From Sulfidibacter corallicola (GTDB taxonomy: Bacteria; Acidobacteriota; Holophagae; Acanthopleuribacterales; Acanthopleuribacteraceae), in contig NZ_CP071793.1 of assembly GCF_017498545.1 (NCBI RefSeq), positions 1,612,001 to 1,676,000 of the forward strand: DNA of 64,000 nucleotides, given 5' to 3'. Made by a program: the position numbers and the translations under genes. Below are positions 14,048 through 21,884 of this stretch, in pieces. The first letter of the stretch is position 1. Each line of letters opens with the position of its first letter. The notes under the pieces were generated by a model, which was given only the letters and a program-made list of their open reading frames with translations, had not been told where the DNA came from and ran no database searches.

Positions 14048-14980
14048 CTAGATCTCTTCCCATTGCTCCAATTGGCCGCCGACGGAGAGCTTGCGGGTAT
14101 TTTCGGTGGTGCGCCACCAGTTGCCGTCCCAATCGATGCGGTCACCCTCGTCCAGCGGCACGCAGATCGAATGGGAAAAACGGCGAGCGAAAATGCTGAC
14201 GCGGTCGAGGCTTTCCAATTGCAGGCGCTTCTCGGCGTGGGGCAGCGGAATCAGGTTGCTGAACAGGCCGAGGCCGGACTCGAAGACCTCGGCGAAACCC
14301 TGACCCTGGGGCGGCGTGTCGTGGAACAACACGATGCGCTTGGCGAGCACCATGGCCCCGGCCGACCAGGCCACCAGGGGCTTTTGCGAGAGCATGGGCT
14401 CCAGTTTGAAGAGGCGCAGACGGTTCAGCAGGACCGCCACGTGGCCGCCGGCGATCAGGACCCCGCCGCAGCGCTCCAGGATTTCGGAAAGTTCCATGCG
14501 GTGGCCGGCGATCGAGGGCCGGTCGCTGGGCTGCCATTTGCGCTCGAATTCGCGATTGGCGCCGCGGATGCGCCGCAGGTGGTGCTCGTCGAGGTTGCGG
14601 ATCGCCTGCAGGCTGTCTTCGATTTCGGGGCCGATGATTTCGTGGGGCCACTGGTGCTTGGCCATGAGCTCGTGGACCGCGCCCTGGGTCTTGCTCAGGC
14701 GGATGCGATAGATCTCCTGGAGGCGTTTGAGGAAGTCCTGGTGCTGGCGGTGGGCCTCGGTGAAGGTCGTGTCGCGACGAAAGACCTCTTCGCCCCGTTG
14801 GTGCAGGTTCAGGTTGACCGTCTCCATGCCGAGATGGGCATCCAACTCCTCCAGCTCGGCTTCGCGTTCCTGCCATCCCGCGGTGATGACCGCCAACGGG
14901 CCCTTCAAGTCGAGATCGGTGACCGCCCTCGCAATGGTCTGGTTGTGACGTTGCGGCCCTAAAAGCACCACTCTTACCAT
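14048..14980 (-). CDS. Type 1 glutamine-amidotransferase-like / S51 (cyanophycinase-like) protein
   Basis: The protein has 310 residues from the ATG at 14980, chosen because GGGAG lies six bases before it; an in-frame TTG two codons earlier is less likely. The first half is mostly helical. The second half shows the S51 fold: VLIAGGHVAVLLNRL (substrate loop), then the nucleophile motif VAWSAGAMVLA and FHDTPPQG with a possible catalytic His. Known S51 members are dipeptidase E and cyanophycinase, which cut Asp-containing dipeptides or the Arg-Asp polymer cyanophycin. It has no signal peptide, so cytoplasmic action is expected. It appears to head the unit S51 - esterase - ATP-grasp, hinting at turnover of a ribosome-independent peptide. 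Confidence 0.82.
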   Translation of the reverse strand: MVRVVLLGPQRHNQTIARAVTDLDLKGPLAVITAGWQEREAELEELDAHLGMETVNLNLHQRGEEVFRRDTTFTEAHRQHQDFLKRLQEIYRIRLSKTQGAVHELMAKHQWPHEIIGPEIEDSLQAIRNLDEHHLRRIRGANREFERKWQPSDRPSIAGHRMELSEILERCGGVLIAGGHVAVLLNRLRLFKLEPMLSQKPLVAWSAGAMVLAKRIVLFHDTPPQGQGFAEVFESGLGLFSNLIPLPHAEKRLQLESLDRVSIFARRFSHSICVPLDEGDRIDWDGNWWRTTENTRKLSVGGQLEQWEEI

Positions 14981-15625
14981 GGGCAACTCCCTAATTTGTC
15001 AAGGGTTTCGTGGAAATATCCGGTTTTGTGCACCCGGCTCTTCAAACCTCGTGTGCGCCGTCGATTCTCCGACCGGGACCGCTGCGCCCGGCTCAGGACG
15101 TTCGAAGGCGGGGAGGCGCCGTCGGGAACAGGTTCCGCGAGGGGTGGCGTACATCGCCCAACTCGACTTCGAAAGCCTCCGATCATATCAAATTTCCCTA
15201 GATTCCCAAGTAGTTTGTGCCCGTTGGGAAGCGGAGCCTTTTCTGGGATGGTTCGCGGGAATCGGTGGGATGGGCGGGTCCGATCGGCGGTATCCCCGCA
15301 AATCCCCATGCCTCGCTTGAATCTTTGTCTCGGGGTAGTAATTTTTGTTGAAAAGGGTTCTTTTCATTCTTAATCTTAGGTAGCTGTCGGACCTGGCCGA
15401 AGTCGGGGTTCGAAGCTCGGAAGGTTGGCTGCCAACCATTCCGAGTTGCGGCATTTTCCGTGGGAAGGGACCGGAGGGAACGGTCGCCATATTTTGTTCG
15501 GTTTTCCGATGCGCCGTTCGTGTCGGGGCCGGCGAAAGGGGGGGCGATCACATGGTGGACTCACCGTTCCACGTCGATGTCAAGGCCGGCTTTTCCAAAC
15601 TCATGCCTTGGAGATGACACCGTTC
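14981..15625. other. Divergent promoter region between S51 gene and proline dehydrogenase
   Basis: About 645 bases separate the oppositely oriented genes. I see no gene. The right part (15300-15400) is A+T-rich and has a small hairpin GAAAAG-GGTT-CTTTTC (15350-15365). Promoters for both directions must lie here, but I cannot assign boxes with confidence. Confidence 0.45.
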
Positions 15626-16534
15626 ATGAAGATTCTCGATCAGTTCATTGTCAAAACGCTTCCATTGGTTCCCAAACCGATCGTGGCACGTCTGTCGAAA
15701 CCCTACATCGCCGGAGACAATCTGGACTCGGCGATGGCCGTTTGCCGGGACCTCAACGAGAAGGGTTTCAGGGTCACGGTCGATATTTTGGGGGAGTTCC
15801 TGACGAATATTGATCAGGCCGAGGAATCCCTGCTGGGGTACAAACAGGTGCTCGAGGCGCTCGTCGCAAACGAGATCGACGGTAATATTTCCATCAAGCC
15901 CACCTTCTTCGGGCTTTTACTTCAATTGGATCGTTGCCGGGAACTGTTGCACGAGTTGCTGACACTCGTCGCCAAACACGAAAATTTCATGCGGTTGGAT
16001 ATGGAAGACACGCCATGCACCGACATGACCATCGACCTCTACGATGCCTATCGCGAGGAGTTCGGACCCAAACGCGTGGGGATCGTGCTCCAGGCGTACC
16101 TGCGACGCACGATGGACGATATCGCCGCCATCACGGCGCGCGGCCAGTCGCATTTCCGTCTATGCAAGGGCATTTACGTGGAGCCTGAGAACCTGGCCTA
16201 CCAGGGGTATGAAGAGGTTCGTGCCAACTTTCTCGAGTGTTTGAAAGCCATGTTCGACGCCGGGGCGTTCGTGGGCATCGCCACCCACGACGATTACCTG
16301 GTGGCGGAATCGGAAAAGATCATTCGCGAGCGTGGCCTGGGGCCCGAACACTACGAATTCCAGATGTTGTTGGGGGTCCGTGAGACGTTGCGCGACCAGA
16401 TTCGCGCGGCGGGACACAACCTGCGCATCTACGTACCGTTCGGCAAGGATTGGTACGGGTATTCGGTGCGGCGTTTGAAGGAGAACCCGGCCTTGGCCGG
16501 AACCTTCTTCAAAGCCATGTTCATCAAGGGCTGA
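15626..16534 (+). CDS. Proline dehydrogenase (monofunctional PRODH)
   Basis: The enzyme oxidises L-proline to 1-pyrroline-5-carboxylate with FAD and passes electrons to the quinone pool. The 302 residues match the short bacterial PRODH family: VTVDILGEF, NISIKPTFFG, RLDMEDTPCTDMTIDLY (the barrel strand with Asp and Glu), RLCKGIYVEPE, IATHDDYLV, MLLGVRE, and near the end YGYSVRRLKENPALAG, whose paired Arg and Glu bind the proline carboxylate. The ATG at 15626 is used; GGAG at 15610-15613 is rather far, and the ATG at 15614 is the alternative. No P5C dehydrogenase or proline transporter gene is adjacent, so the second step must be encoded elsewhere. Confidence 0.93.
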   Translation: MKILDQFIVKTLPLVPKPIVARLSKPYIAGDNLDSAMAVCRDLNEKGFRVTVDILGEFLTNIDQAEESLLGYKQVLEALVANEIDGNISIKPTFFGLLLQLDRCRELLHELLTLVAKHENFMRLDMEDTPCTDMTIDLYDAYREEFGPKRVGIVLQAYLRRTMDDIAAITARGQSHFRLCKGIYVEPENLAYQGYEEVRANFLECLKAMFDAGAFVGIATHDDYLVAESEKIIRERGLGPEHYEFQMLLGVRETLRDQIRAAGHNLRIYVPFGKDWYGYSVRRLKENPALAGTFFKAMFIKG

Positions 16535-16675
16535 CCGAAGGAATGCGGCGCCGTCGCGGGGGGCGGCGGTGCCGATTTCTGTGCCGGAAGATGGCGCCTT
16601 TGCAGGAATAGGGCTTCGCCGTCGGCGCTTGGCGGCGAGCCGGTAAAAAAAGCGGGAAACCGGAAACCAAGAAAG

Positions 16676-16700
16676 CCGGGAAGTGGGTTTCACTTCCCGG
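16676..16700. terminator. Hairpin between convergent proline dehydrogenase and TonB receptor genes
   Basis: A ten-base-pair stem CCGGGAAGTG (16676-16685) pairs with CACTTCCCGG (16691-16700) across a GGTTT loop. On the minus strand it is followed by a CTTTCTTGG tract and later CTTTTTTT, so it fits best as the terminator of the TonB receptor; it may act in both directions. The rest of 16535-16881 holds no gene. Confidence 0.6.
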
Positions 16701-16881
16701 ATATCGCGATCGATGATCACACCGAATGAATTGTGGTGGCTCCCGGAACGGGGTATACCCGTGTTTCCGCGATTGAACGGAGCGATTCGCGGCGGTGCGT
16801 CGCCGTTGGCCGGTCCCGCCGATCCGTTGGACCGCAGCGGCATCTCGGTACGACGCATTCACCCGAATCGCCCACCTCGAT

Positions 16882-19218
16882 CTAGAAGGTCTTGGTCAAG
16901 CTCATCCAAACGTTGCGGCCCTTTCCACTACGGGTCGTGGTCTCGACGTTTCTCGCGTTGATGTACCGATCGTTGAATGCGTTGTTCACGCCGATATGGA
17001 ATTCGAAAGATCGATCGAAGAACGCGTTGAAGGCTCGATTGGGTTTCCAACGAACCCAGAAGTTGCTGATGGTGAATTCTTCCGTCACGAAGAAATACTC
17101 GGTGCCCCTGGAGAAGATGCTCTCCGGATTTTGATCGGGCTCGAACCAGTGACTGACATCGCCACCCAAGATCACATCGATACTTGGGAACTTGTAGGAA
17201 AGCGAGAGTCGCGCCTTGTCGGCGAAGGCATTGGGCACTTTCTCCTTGGTTTCTTCATCGTACAGGTCCAAATGTTCGAAGGATCCGTCCGTCGACCAGT
17301 TGCCGATGTAATAGTTGAAGGAAAATTCGTAACCCTCGCGCTTGGCATCGTCGACGTTCTGATAGGTGCCGTAGGGGCTGCCGTCGGGGCTGTCACCCAA
17401 GTCCGGTAGGGTTCGAAAAGAAATCATCTGATCGATATCCCCGTTGAAGTACATGCCTTTGACGAGAATGCCCGATGTGCCGCCATTCAAGTTGTCGTTC
17501 AGATAGGAGAATCCGCCCTCGTATTCACCCGCGGTTTCCGGTTTCAAATCGGGATTGGGAAGATACCAGTAATGGGGATTCAGGGGGCCGTAGGACGAGG
17601 TTTCGTGCGGCGTCGGTGCGCGGAACGCCTCGGAATAGTTGCCGAGCAGTCTCAAGCCGGGCATCACTTCGTACGACACGCCGGCGCGCGGTGAGAAACG
17701 GCTTGCATCGTACCCTTCTTCGATGTGGTCGACACTGCGATCGAATTGATCGTAGCGACCTGCGATCAGTAACATGAGACGTTCTTCCAACAGGAAGATA
17801 TTATCCTGGAAATAAAAACCGTAATCTTTGTAGTCGTTCGGCATGGATCCGAAATCGGACGGTACTCCGTTGCGGACATAGGTCGCGTCTTCTTCGCGGT
17901 TGTCGAAATCCATCCCTACCACGATGTGATGGGTGACGTTCGAGCCGATATAGGTGGCAATGTTCTTTAAATTGACACCGCGGCTTTTATCTTCGTTTTT
18001 GTAGTCCACCAAAATGTCATTCGACGTGTAATCGGCCGTGCGATCATAATATCCTTCGGATGAGTAGGCCTTGGCCGTAAAGTCGATCCAGTCCGAGTCG
18101 GGCTTGTAGTTGTACGTCAGGACGAGATCTTCCTGTCTCAGTTCACCGATCACGGGTCCGTCCTGGGGGAATTGGCCGTGATACACGGTCTGCCAAACGG
18201 TTTCGATATCTTCGTTCATATGGAAAAAGGAAAGCGACAAGTATTGGGTATCGGTGGGCCTGTACACGACCTTCCCGAAATAAGTATCGATGTTTTCGTC
18301 GTTTTCCACGGTTTCTTCTTCCGAATCAGCTGGTTCCAGATCACCGGTTTCGGCCTGTTTTCCAAACACCATGTAACTGAGCTTGCCGTTGTCGCCGCGT
18401 CCGGCCACGGTGGCTGAAAAGCTTTGATGTTCGTTGTCTTCCAAGCGAGACGTGATGTTGAACGAAAGATTCTTCGAGCCGGTCAAATAGTCGGAGGGAT
18501 CCTTGGTGGTCATGCCGATGATGCCGCCGATCGCCCCACCACCGTGGGATACCGACGAAGCGCCTTTGACCGCTTCGACCTTTTTCAAGATTTCGGGCTC
18601 GGTGCGAAATGTCGAAATGTGATTGGAGAACAGGTTGGCCGATCGACGTACGCCATCCTGTTTGATGATGACCCGTTCTTCGGATTGATAACCAAATCCT
18701 CGAATGGTGAATTGTTGCCCAATGTTGCGGCTGTGACCACCACCCGTTTCGAACCCGGGAATCTGGGACAGGTTTTCGATGGTACTGCTGCTTCCGAGAA
18801 AGTCGTCACCTTCGATGACATCGACGGAACCGGGATAGTCCGCGATCTCCATTTCGGCCCGCGAGCCTATGACCGTGATCCATTCGTGGAACGAGATCAT
18901 CTCCAAGATAATGGGCGCGTGGAAGGCTTGATTTTTCGCCTTTTTCACGGACACGACCATCGCTTTGTAACCATCGGCTTTGACCACGAGTAGGTAGGAG
19001 CCGGGCTCGATGTCGTCGAACGTGAATTCGCCGCTGTTGGTCGTTCGCGTATCGATCATTTTTTGTCGGGAGCTCTTGAGGTCGACGGTTGCCGAATGGA
19101 CGAGGGAACCACTTTGGTCCTTGATAGTACCGTAGATGCTGTTTTCTTGTTGCGGACCCGCAATGACTGAACAAACCAAAAAAAGTGGAGTGATTAATAT
19201 GGATGTGATCAGCTTCAT
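16882..19218 (-). CDS. TonB-dependent outer-membrane receptor, haem/iron-type
   Basis: The 778-residue protein begins with a signal peptide (about residues 1-20). A carboxypeptidase-regulatory-like beta domain (IYGTIKDQSG to about residue 105), a plug domain (SVDVIEG, FTIRGFG, VEAVKGASSVSHGGGAIGGII) and a 22-strand-type barrel ending in TKTF follow. Barrel motifs such as SEAFRAPTPHE and NPDLKPETAGEYEGG resemble the haem/haemoglobin receptor group, but the ligand is not proven. It has AAGGAG seven bases before the ATG. Codon use is visibly less GC-rich than its neighbours, suggesting separate acquisition. A Fur-like palindrome lies about 280 bases upstream. No TonB/ExbBD genes are nearby, so it depends on a distant energy-transducing system. 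Confidence 0.9.
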   Translation of the reverse strand: MKLITSILITPLFLVCSVIAGPQQENSIYGTIKDQSGSLVHSATVDLKSSRQKMIDTRTTNSGEFTFDDIEPGSYLLVVKADGYKAMVVSVKKAKNQAFHAPIILEMISFHEWITVIGSRAEMEIADYPGSVDVIEGDDFLGSSSTIENLSQIPGFETGGGHSRNIGQQFTIRGFGYQSEERVIIKQDGVRRSANLFSNHISTFRTEPEILKKVEAVKGASSVSHGGGAIGGIIGMTTKDPSDYLTGSKNLSFNITSRLEDNEHQSFSATVAGRGDNGKLSYMVFGKQAETGDLEPADSEEETVENDENIDTYFGKVVYRPTDTQYLSLSFFHMNEDIETVWQTVYHGQFPQDGPVIGELRQEDLVLTYNYKPDSDWIDFTAKAYSSEGYYDRTADYTSNDILVDYKNEDKSRGVNLKNIATYIGSNVTHHIVVGMDFDNREEDATYVRNGVPSDFGSMPNDYKDYGFYFQDNIFLLEERLMLLIAGRYDQFDRSVDHIEEGYDASRFSPRAGVSYEVMPGLRLLGNYSEAFRAPTPHETSSYGPLNPHYWYLPNPDLKPETAGEYEGGFSYLNDNLNGGTSGILVKGMYFNGDIDQMISFRTLPDLGDSPDGSPYGTYQNVDDAKREGYEFSFNYYIGNWSTDGSFEHLDLYDEETKEKVPNAFADKARLSLSYKFPSIDVILGGDVSHWFEPDQNPESIFSRGTEYFFVTEEFTISNFWVRWKPNRAFNAFFDRSFEFHIGVNNAFNDRYINARNVETTTRSGKGRNVWMSLTKTF

Positions 19219-19498
19219 AATCAGTCTCCTTCGAGAAAGTGAGGGGAGTGGCGCGACATGGGGACATAGGCATACTTAGATCGTGACGCACTGGGGTCAT
19301 GCCCACGCGTTCTGCACCAAATCTCCAGGTCGAAAAACTCTTATGTTCGGGGCGGGTCGCTTTTGTCCGCTGCACACTGGGGGTGATATACAATAAAAAT
19401 CAAAACTCTGATGTGTAGCTATCAGGTTGTATCTTCGGTCAACGAACCGCCCAATGGGGGCTACTTTAGCGCACTGATCCCCGATGTCAATCAGTTTT

Positions 19499-19513
19499 TG
19501 AGACTGAATCTCA
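19499..19513 (-). promoter_or_regulatory. Possible Fur box upstream of the TonB receptor
   Basis: TGAGACT-G-AATCTCA is a 7-1-7 inverted repeat with one mismatched pair per arm. It resembles the common Fur-box form TGAGAATNATTCTCA. It lies in A+T-rich DNA about 280 bases before the receptor start, which is a long but possible leader. Confidence 0.35.
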
Positions 19514-19570
19514 ATTTAGAAAGCAGAGCGATTTTGCATTGCCTCTTGGATACATGACCCACATCTGCGA

Positions 19571-19738
19571 TTCTCTCGGATAGAGAAAAACTAGCTCAGG
19601 TTGAATAATTCATTGTCGTCGAAAGGGTGAAAAGTATAAAAACTGCTCTGGTTTTCACCCCGAACCATCCAGACCTTGGCACACTTCCGCGTCCTCCCCG
19701 AGCTCTCCCGAAACAAAGTGGTGCATTCAACCTGAGCT
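19571..19738. repeat. Nested inverted repeats of unknown role
   Basis: A 14-base perfect inverted repeat (AGCTCAGGTTGAAT at 19593-19606 with ATTCAACCTGAGCT at 19725-19738) encloses a second one (GGGTGAAAA at 19625-19633 with TTTTCACCC at 19652-19660). A third short hairpin, TTCTCT-cggat-AGAGAA, precedes them (19571-19587). The pieces could form one branched RNA or mark a small mobile element. No protein is encoded in it. Confidence 0.6.
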
Positions 19739-19939
19739 GGGTCTTGCCGTCGTCAAATCTTGATCAGGAAGGCAGGAATGATCGAAAACAGGAAAAGCAA
19801 GACCATGATGTGACACCAAATGCCGATCCTTTCCTGGTTTCCCATCTTCATGCATTCCTGCTTCATTTTTTGAATGAACGACCCGTGACCCTTCCCCAGA
19901 AACCAGGTGTGCTGTTTCTTTCTCGAAATCGAGCGGGCT

Positions 19940-19980
19940 GCCCCCGGCCCGGGCGGCGACTCTTAGTGAATAAATATCTT
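19940..19980 (+). repeat. GC-rich intergenic repeat, copy 2
   Basis: This is a second copy of the element at 6842-6880: the 22-base core differs at one position and the tail also ends in ATCTT. It lies inside the 960-base gene-free stretch 19219-20179. Confidence 0.55.
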
Positions 19981-20006
19981 GCACCTACCAAACCACCCAA
20001 GCCCGG

Positions 20007-20042
20007 GCACCCCACCTCCAATCCTTTCGGGGTGCGATTTTT
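20007..20042 (+). terminator. Terminator-like hairpin without an assigned gene
   Basis: GCACCCC (20007-20013) pairs with GGGGTGC (20029-20035) and is followed by GATTTTTC. The orientation is plus, yet no protein gene ends upstream on that strand. It could end a small RNA transcribed from about 19600, or be part of the repeat beside it. Confidence 0.45.
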
Positions 20043-20179
20043 CTCTGAGACCCAAAAAATCGTCGGATGGAAATTAGTGAGCCGCGTCACGCTCGCTTCC
20101 GAGTGGGTACAGGGTATTTCGACGCTTTCCCGTAGCCACCCTTGTTCGCGACTTCATTCGCTTGCAAGGTTGGATGTTC

Positions 20180-21874
20180 ATGAAAAAAGTGCCTACCATG
20201 CTCTATCTCTTGAATCCAGGCCTCGATCGTCAACACGGCATCATTTCCTTCAAACCGCTCGTAGCAACGCTTCTCGTCTTGTCCGTCTTCGCGGCCGTCG
20301 GTTGGACCGGCGCCTTTCGCGAAACGACCTACCGCCTCGCCTCGCTGCTGGTCCCTTCGGCAGGCACCACCGAACAGCCCATCCTCCTCCTGGGCCCCGA
20401 ACCGGACGCCCATGCCGAGCCCGATTGGCTCGCGTTGTTGGACCACGTGACGGCCGCGGAACCCTCCGTGGTCGCGTTCCTGTTCACGCCCCGGGCACCC
20501 GCCACCTTTTTCAATCGGGCGCGGGCGCAGGGCAATGTCTTTTTCGCCCACAATTCGGGCCTCGCCGGCTTTCGGGGGCCCGCCCGTCCGAATCTCGGCG
20601 AAACCCTCGAACCCTCCGGAATCGAACTGTCCGGCGGGGATCGGCCGCTGACATTCAGCCTTCCCGATCTCGGCACACTTATCTATGAACGGGTCGCCCA
20701 AAGCCCGGCTCCCGGGCACTTCCGCTTCCACCTGGCCTCGATTTCCGGCGACGTGGCCAATGCGACCTACCGACATCTACTCACCGACAGCTTGCCCGAA
20801 AGTGCCATCCGCCACCGCGTGATCCTCGTCGCGCCACCCTCGGGCCCCTACCGTTCGACCATTGGTTCGGTGACGCTGCCCAATGGCGACCTCGTCGGTG
20901 AGGACGTCTTTTTCGCGGCGGGAATGGCTGCCATGCTCGCCGGTCACTGGGTGAGCGAACTGCCCACCTGGCTCGATCTCGCGCTGCTGCTGGTCACGCT
21001 CGTCCTGGCGGCCATCGCCGGGCAATTCCTCTACATCCGCGCCTTCATGAAGACCTTGGTGGTCACGGCCAACTTCTGGCTCTTCGCCTCCTGGGTCGGC
21101 CTTCTCGCATTCGGGATCTGGCTGCCGGTCGCCGAAATCCTGATCGGCCTCTTTTTGTTGTCGGGCTTCTGTACCCTGCAACGCTATTTCCTGATCATCG
21201 AGCGCGTTCGCCTCTTTCAGTTGGACTACGGCGAAATGGTGCGGCGCCACATTCCCGAGGACGTCGACGCCCATCGCGATCCCTGGCAATGGGCCAACAA
21301 CTGGGTGGGGCACGCCGTGCCCGGCAAGCGCAGCCTCTTCCTGGAACTCCACCAGGGAACCCTGCAACGGCGCGCCGCCAGTGGGACCGGCGATGTACCC
21401 GTCGAGATGCAGTCGTTGGATCCTGGAAAGGAACCCTTCACACGGGCGCTCGCCAATCAAGGCCCCGTCCAGGTGCATCGGCTCCTCTCGGGTGGCGATG
21501 ACGAGGTCCAGTGGCTCGTGCCGCTTTTCAGCGGGCAACGTCCCTTGGGTTTCTGGGTGGTGGCTTTCGACCGCACGAGCCCCGCGCCGGATGCGGCTGC
21601 CCTGGCCGACATCGCCGAACCCCTGACCGCTTGGCTGACCGAACAGATCGAGTCTCAGGGGCGTACCGGTCGCGTCAAGCGCCTGCTGCGCTATCACGTG
21701 GACGCCGGCTGCATGGTTCGCATGCGCGCCTTGACCGTCCTGCTCGAACAATACCTGCTGCGCCATCGAGCCACCTCGCCGCAAGTGGCCCGGTCCGGGC
21801 CTGCCGCGGACGTGCGCGCCTTCCAGCGGTCCGTGCCGCGATCCGGACGCCGGTCCCTCAAAGCCGGCGCTTGA
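20180..21874 (+). CDS. CHASE2-like membrane sensor with cytoplasmic GAF-like region, head of polymer locus
   Basis: The 564-residue protein has a membrane segment near residues 25-45, an extracytoplasmic domain (about 50-260) and three more membrane segments (about 265-340). That layout and the closing stretch IRHRVILVAPPSGPYRSTIGS with VGEDVFFAAGMAAML are typical of CHASE2 domains. The cytoplasmic 220 residues look GAF-like (QWLVPLFSGQRPLGFWVVAF) but lack any kinase, cyclase or GGDEF module. CHASE2 proteins normally carry such an output, so here it may sense the envelope or polymer and act by protein contact. The next gene (PgsC-like) starts 10 bases after the stop. The ATG at 20180 has AAGG ten bases upstream; the ATG at 20174 is possible. 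Confidence 0.75.
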   Translation: MKKVPTMLYLLNPGLDRQHGIISFKPLVATLLVLSVFAAVGWTGAFRETTYRLASLLVPSAGTTEQPILLLGPEPDAHAEPDWLALLDHVTAAEPSVVAFLFTPRAPATFFNRARAQGNVFFAHNSGLAGFRGPARPNLGETLEPSGIELSGGDRPLTFSLPDLGTLIYERVAQSPAPGHFRFHLASISGDVANATYRHLLTDSLPESAIRHRVILVAPPSGPYRSTIGSVTLPNGDLVGEDVFFAAGMAAMLAGHWVSELPTWLDLALLLVTLVLAAIAGQFLYIRAFMKTLVVTANFWLFASWVGLLAFGIWLPVAEILIGLFLLSGFCTLQRYFLIIERVRLFQLDYGEMVRRHIPEDVDAHRDPWQWANNWVGHAVPGKRSLFLELHQGTLQRRAASGTGDVPVEMQSLDPGKEPFTRALANQGPVQVHRLLSGGDDEVQWLVPLFSGQRPLGFWVVAFDRTSPAPDAAALADIAEPLTAWLTEQIESQGRTGRVKRLLRYHVDAGCMVRMRALTVLLEQYLLRHRATSPQVARSGPAADVRAFQRSVPRSGRRSLKAGA

Positions 21875-21884
21875 GAGGGTGACC

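Noticed and set aside
15425..15613. Longer form of proline dehydrogenase
   Set aside because: The extra 63 codons are Arg/Gly-rich without similarity to the family; the domain begins right after the ATG at 15626.
19627..20688. A 353-codon plus-strand frame before the CHASE2 gene
   Set aside because: It runs through two repeats and a terminator and then overlaps the CHASE2 gene in another frame; there is no domain and no start signal.
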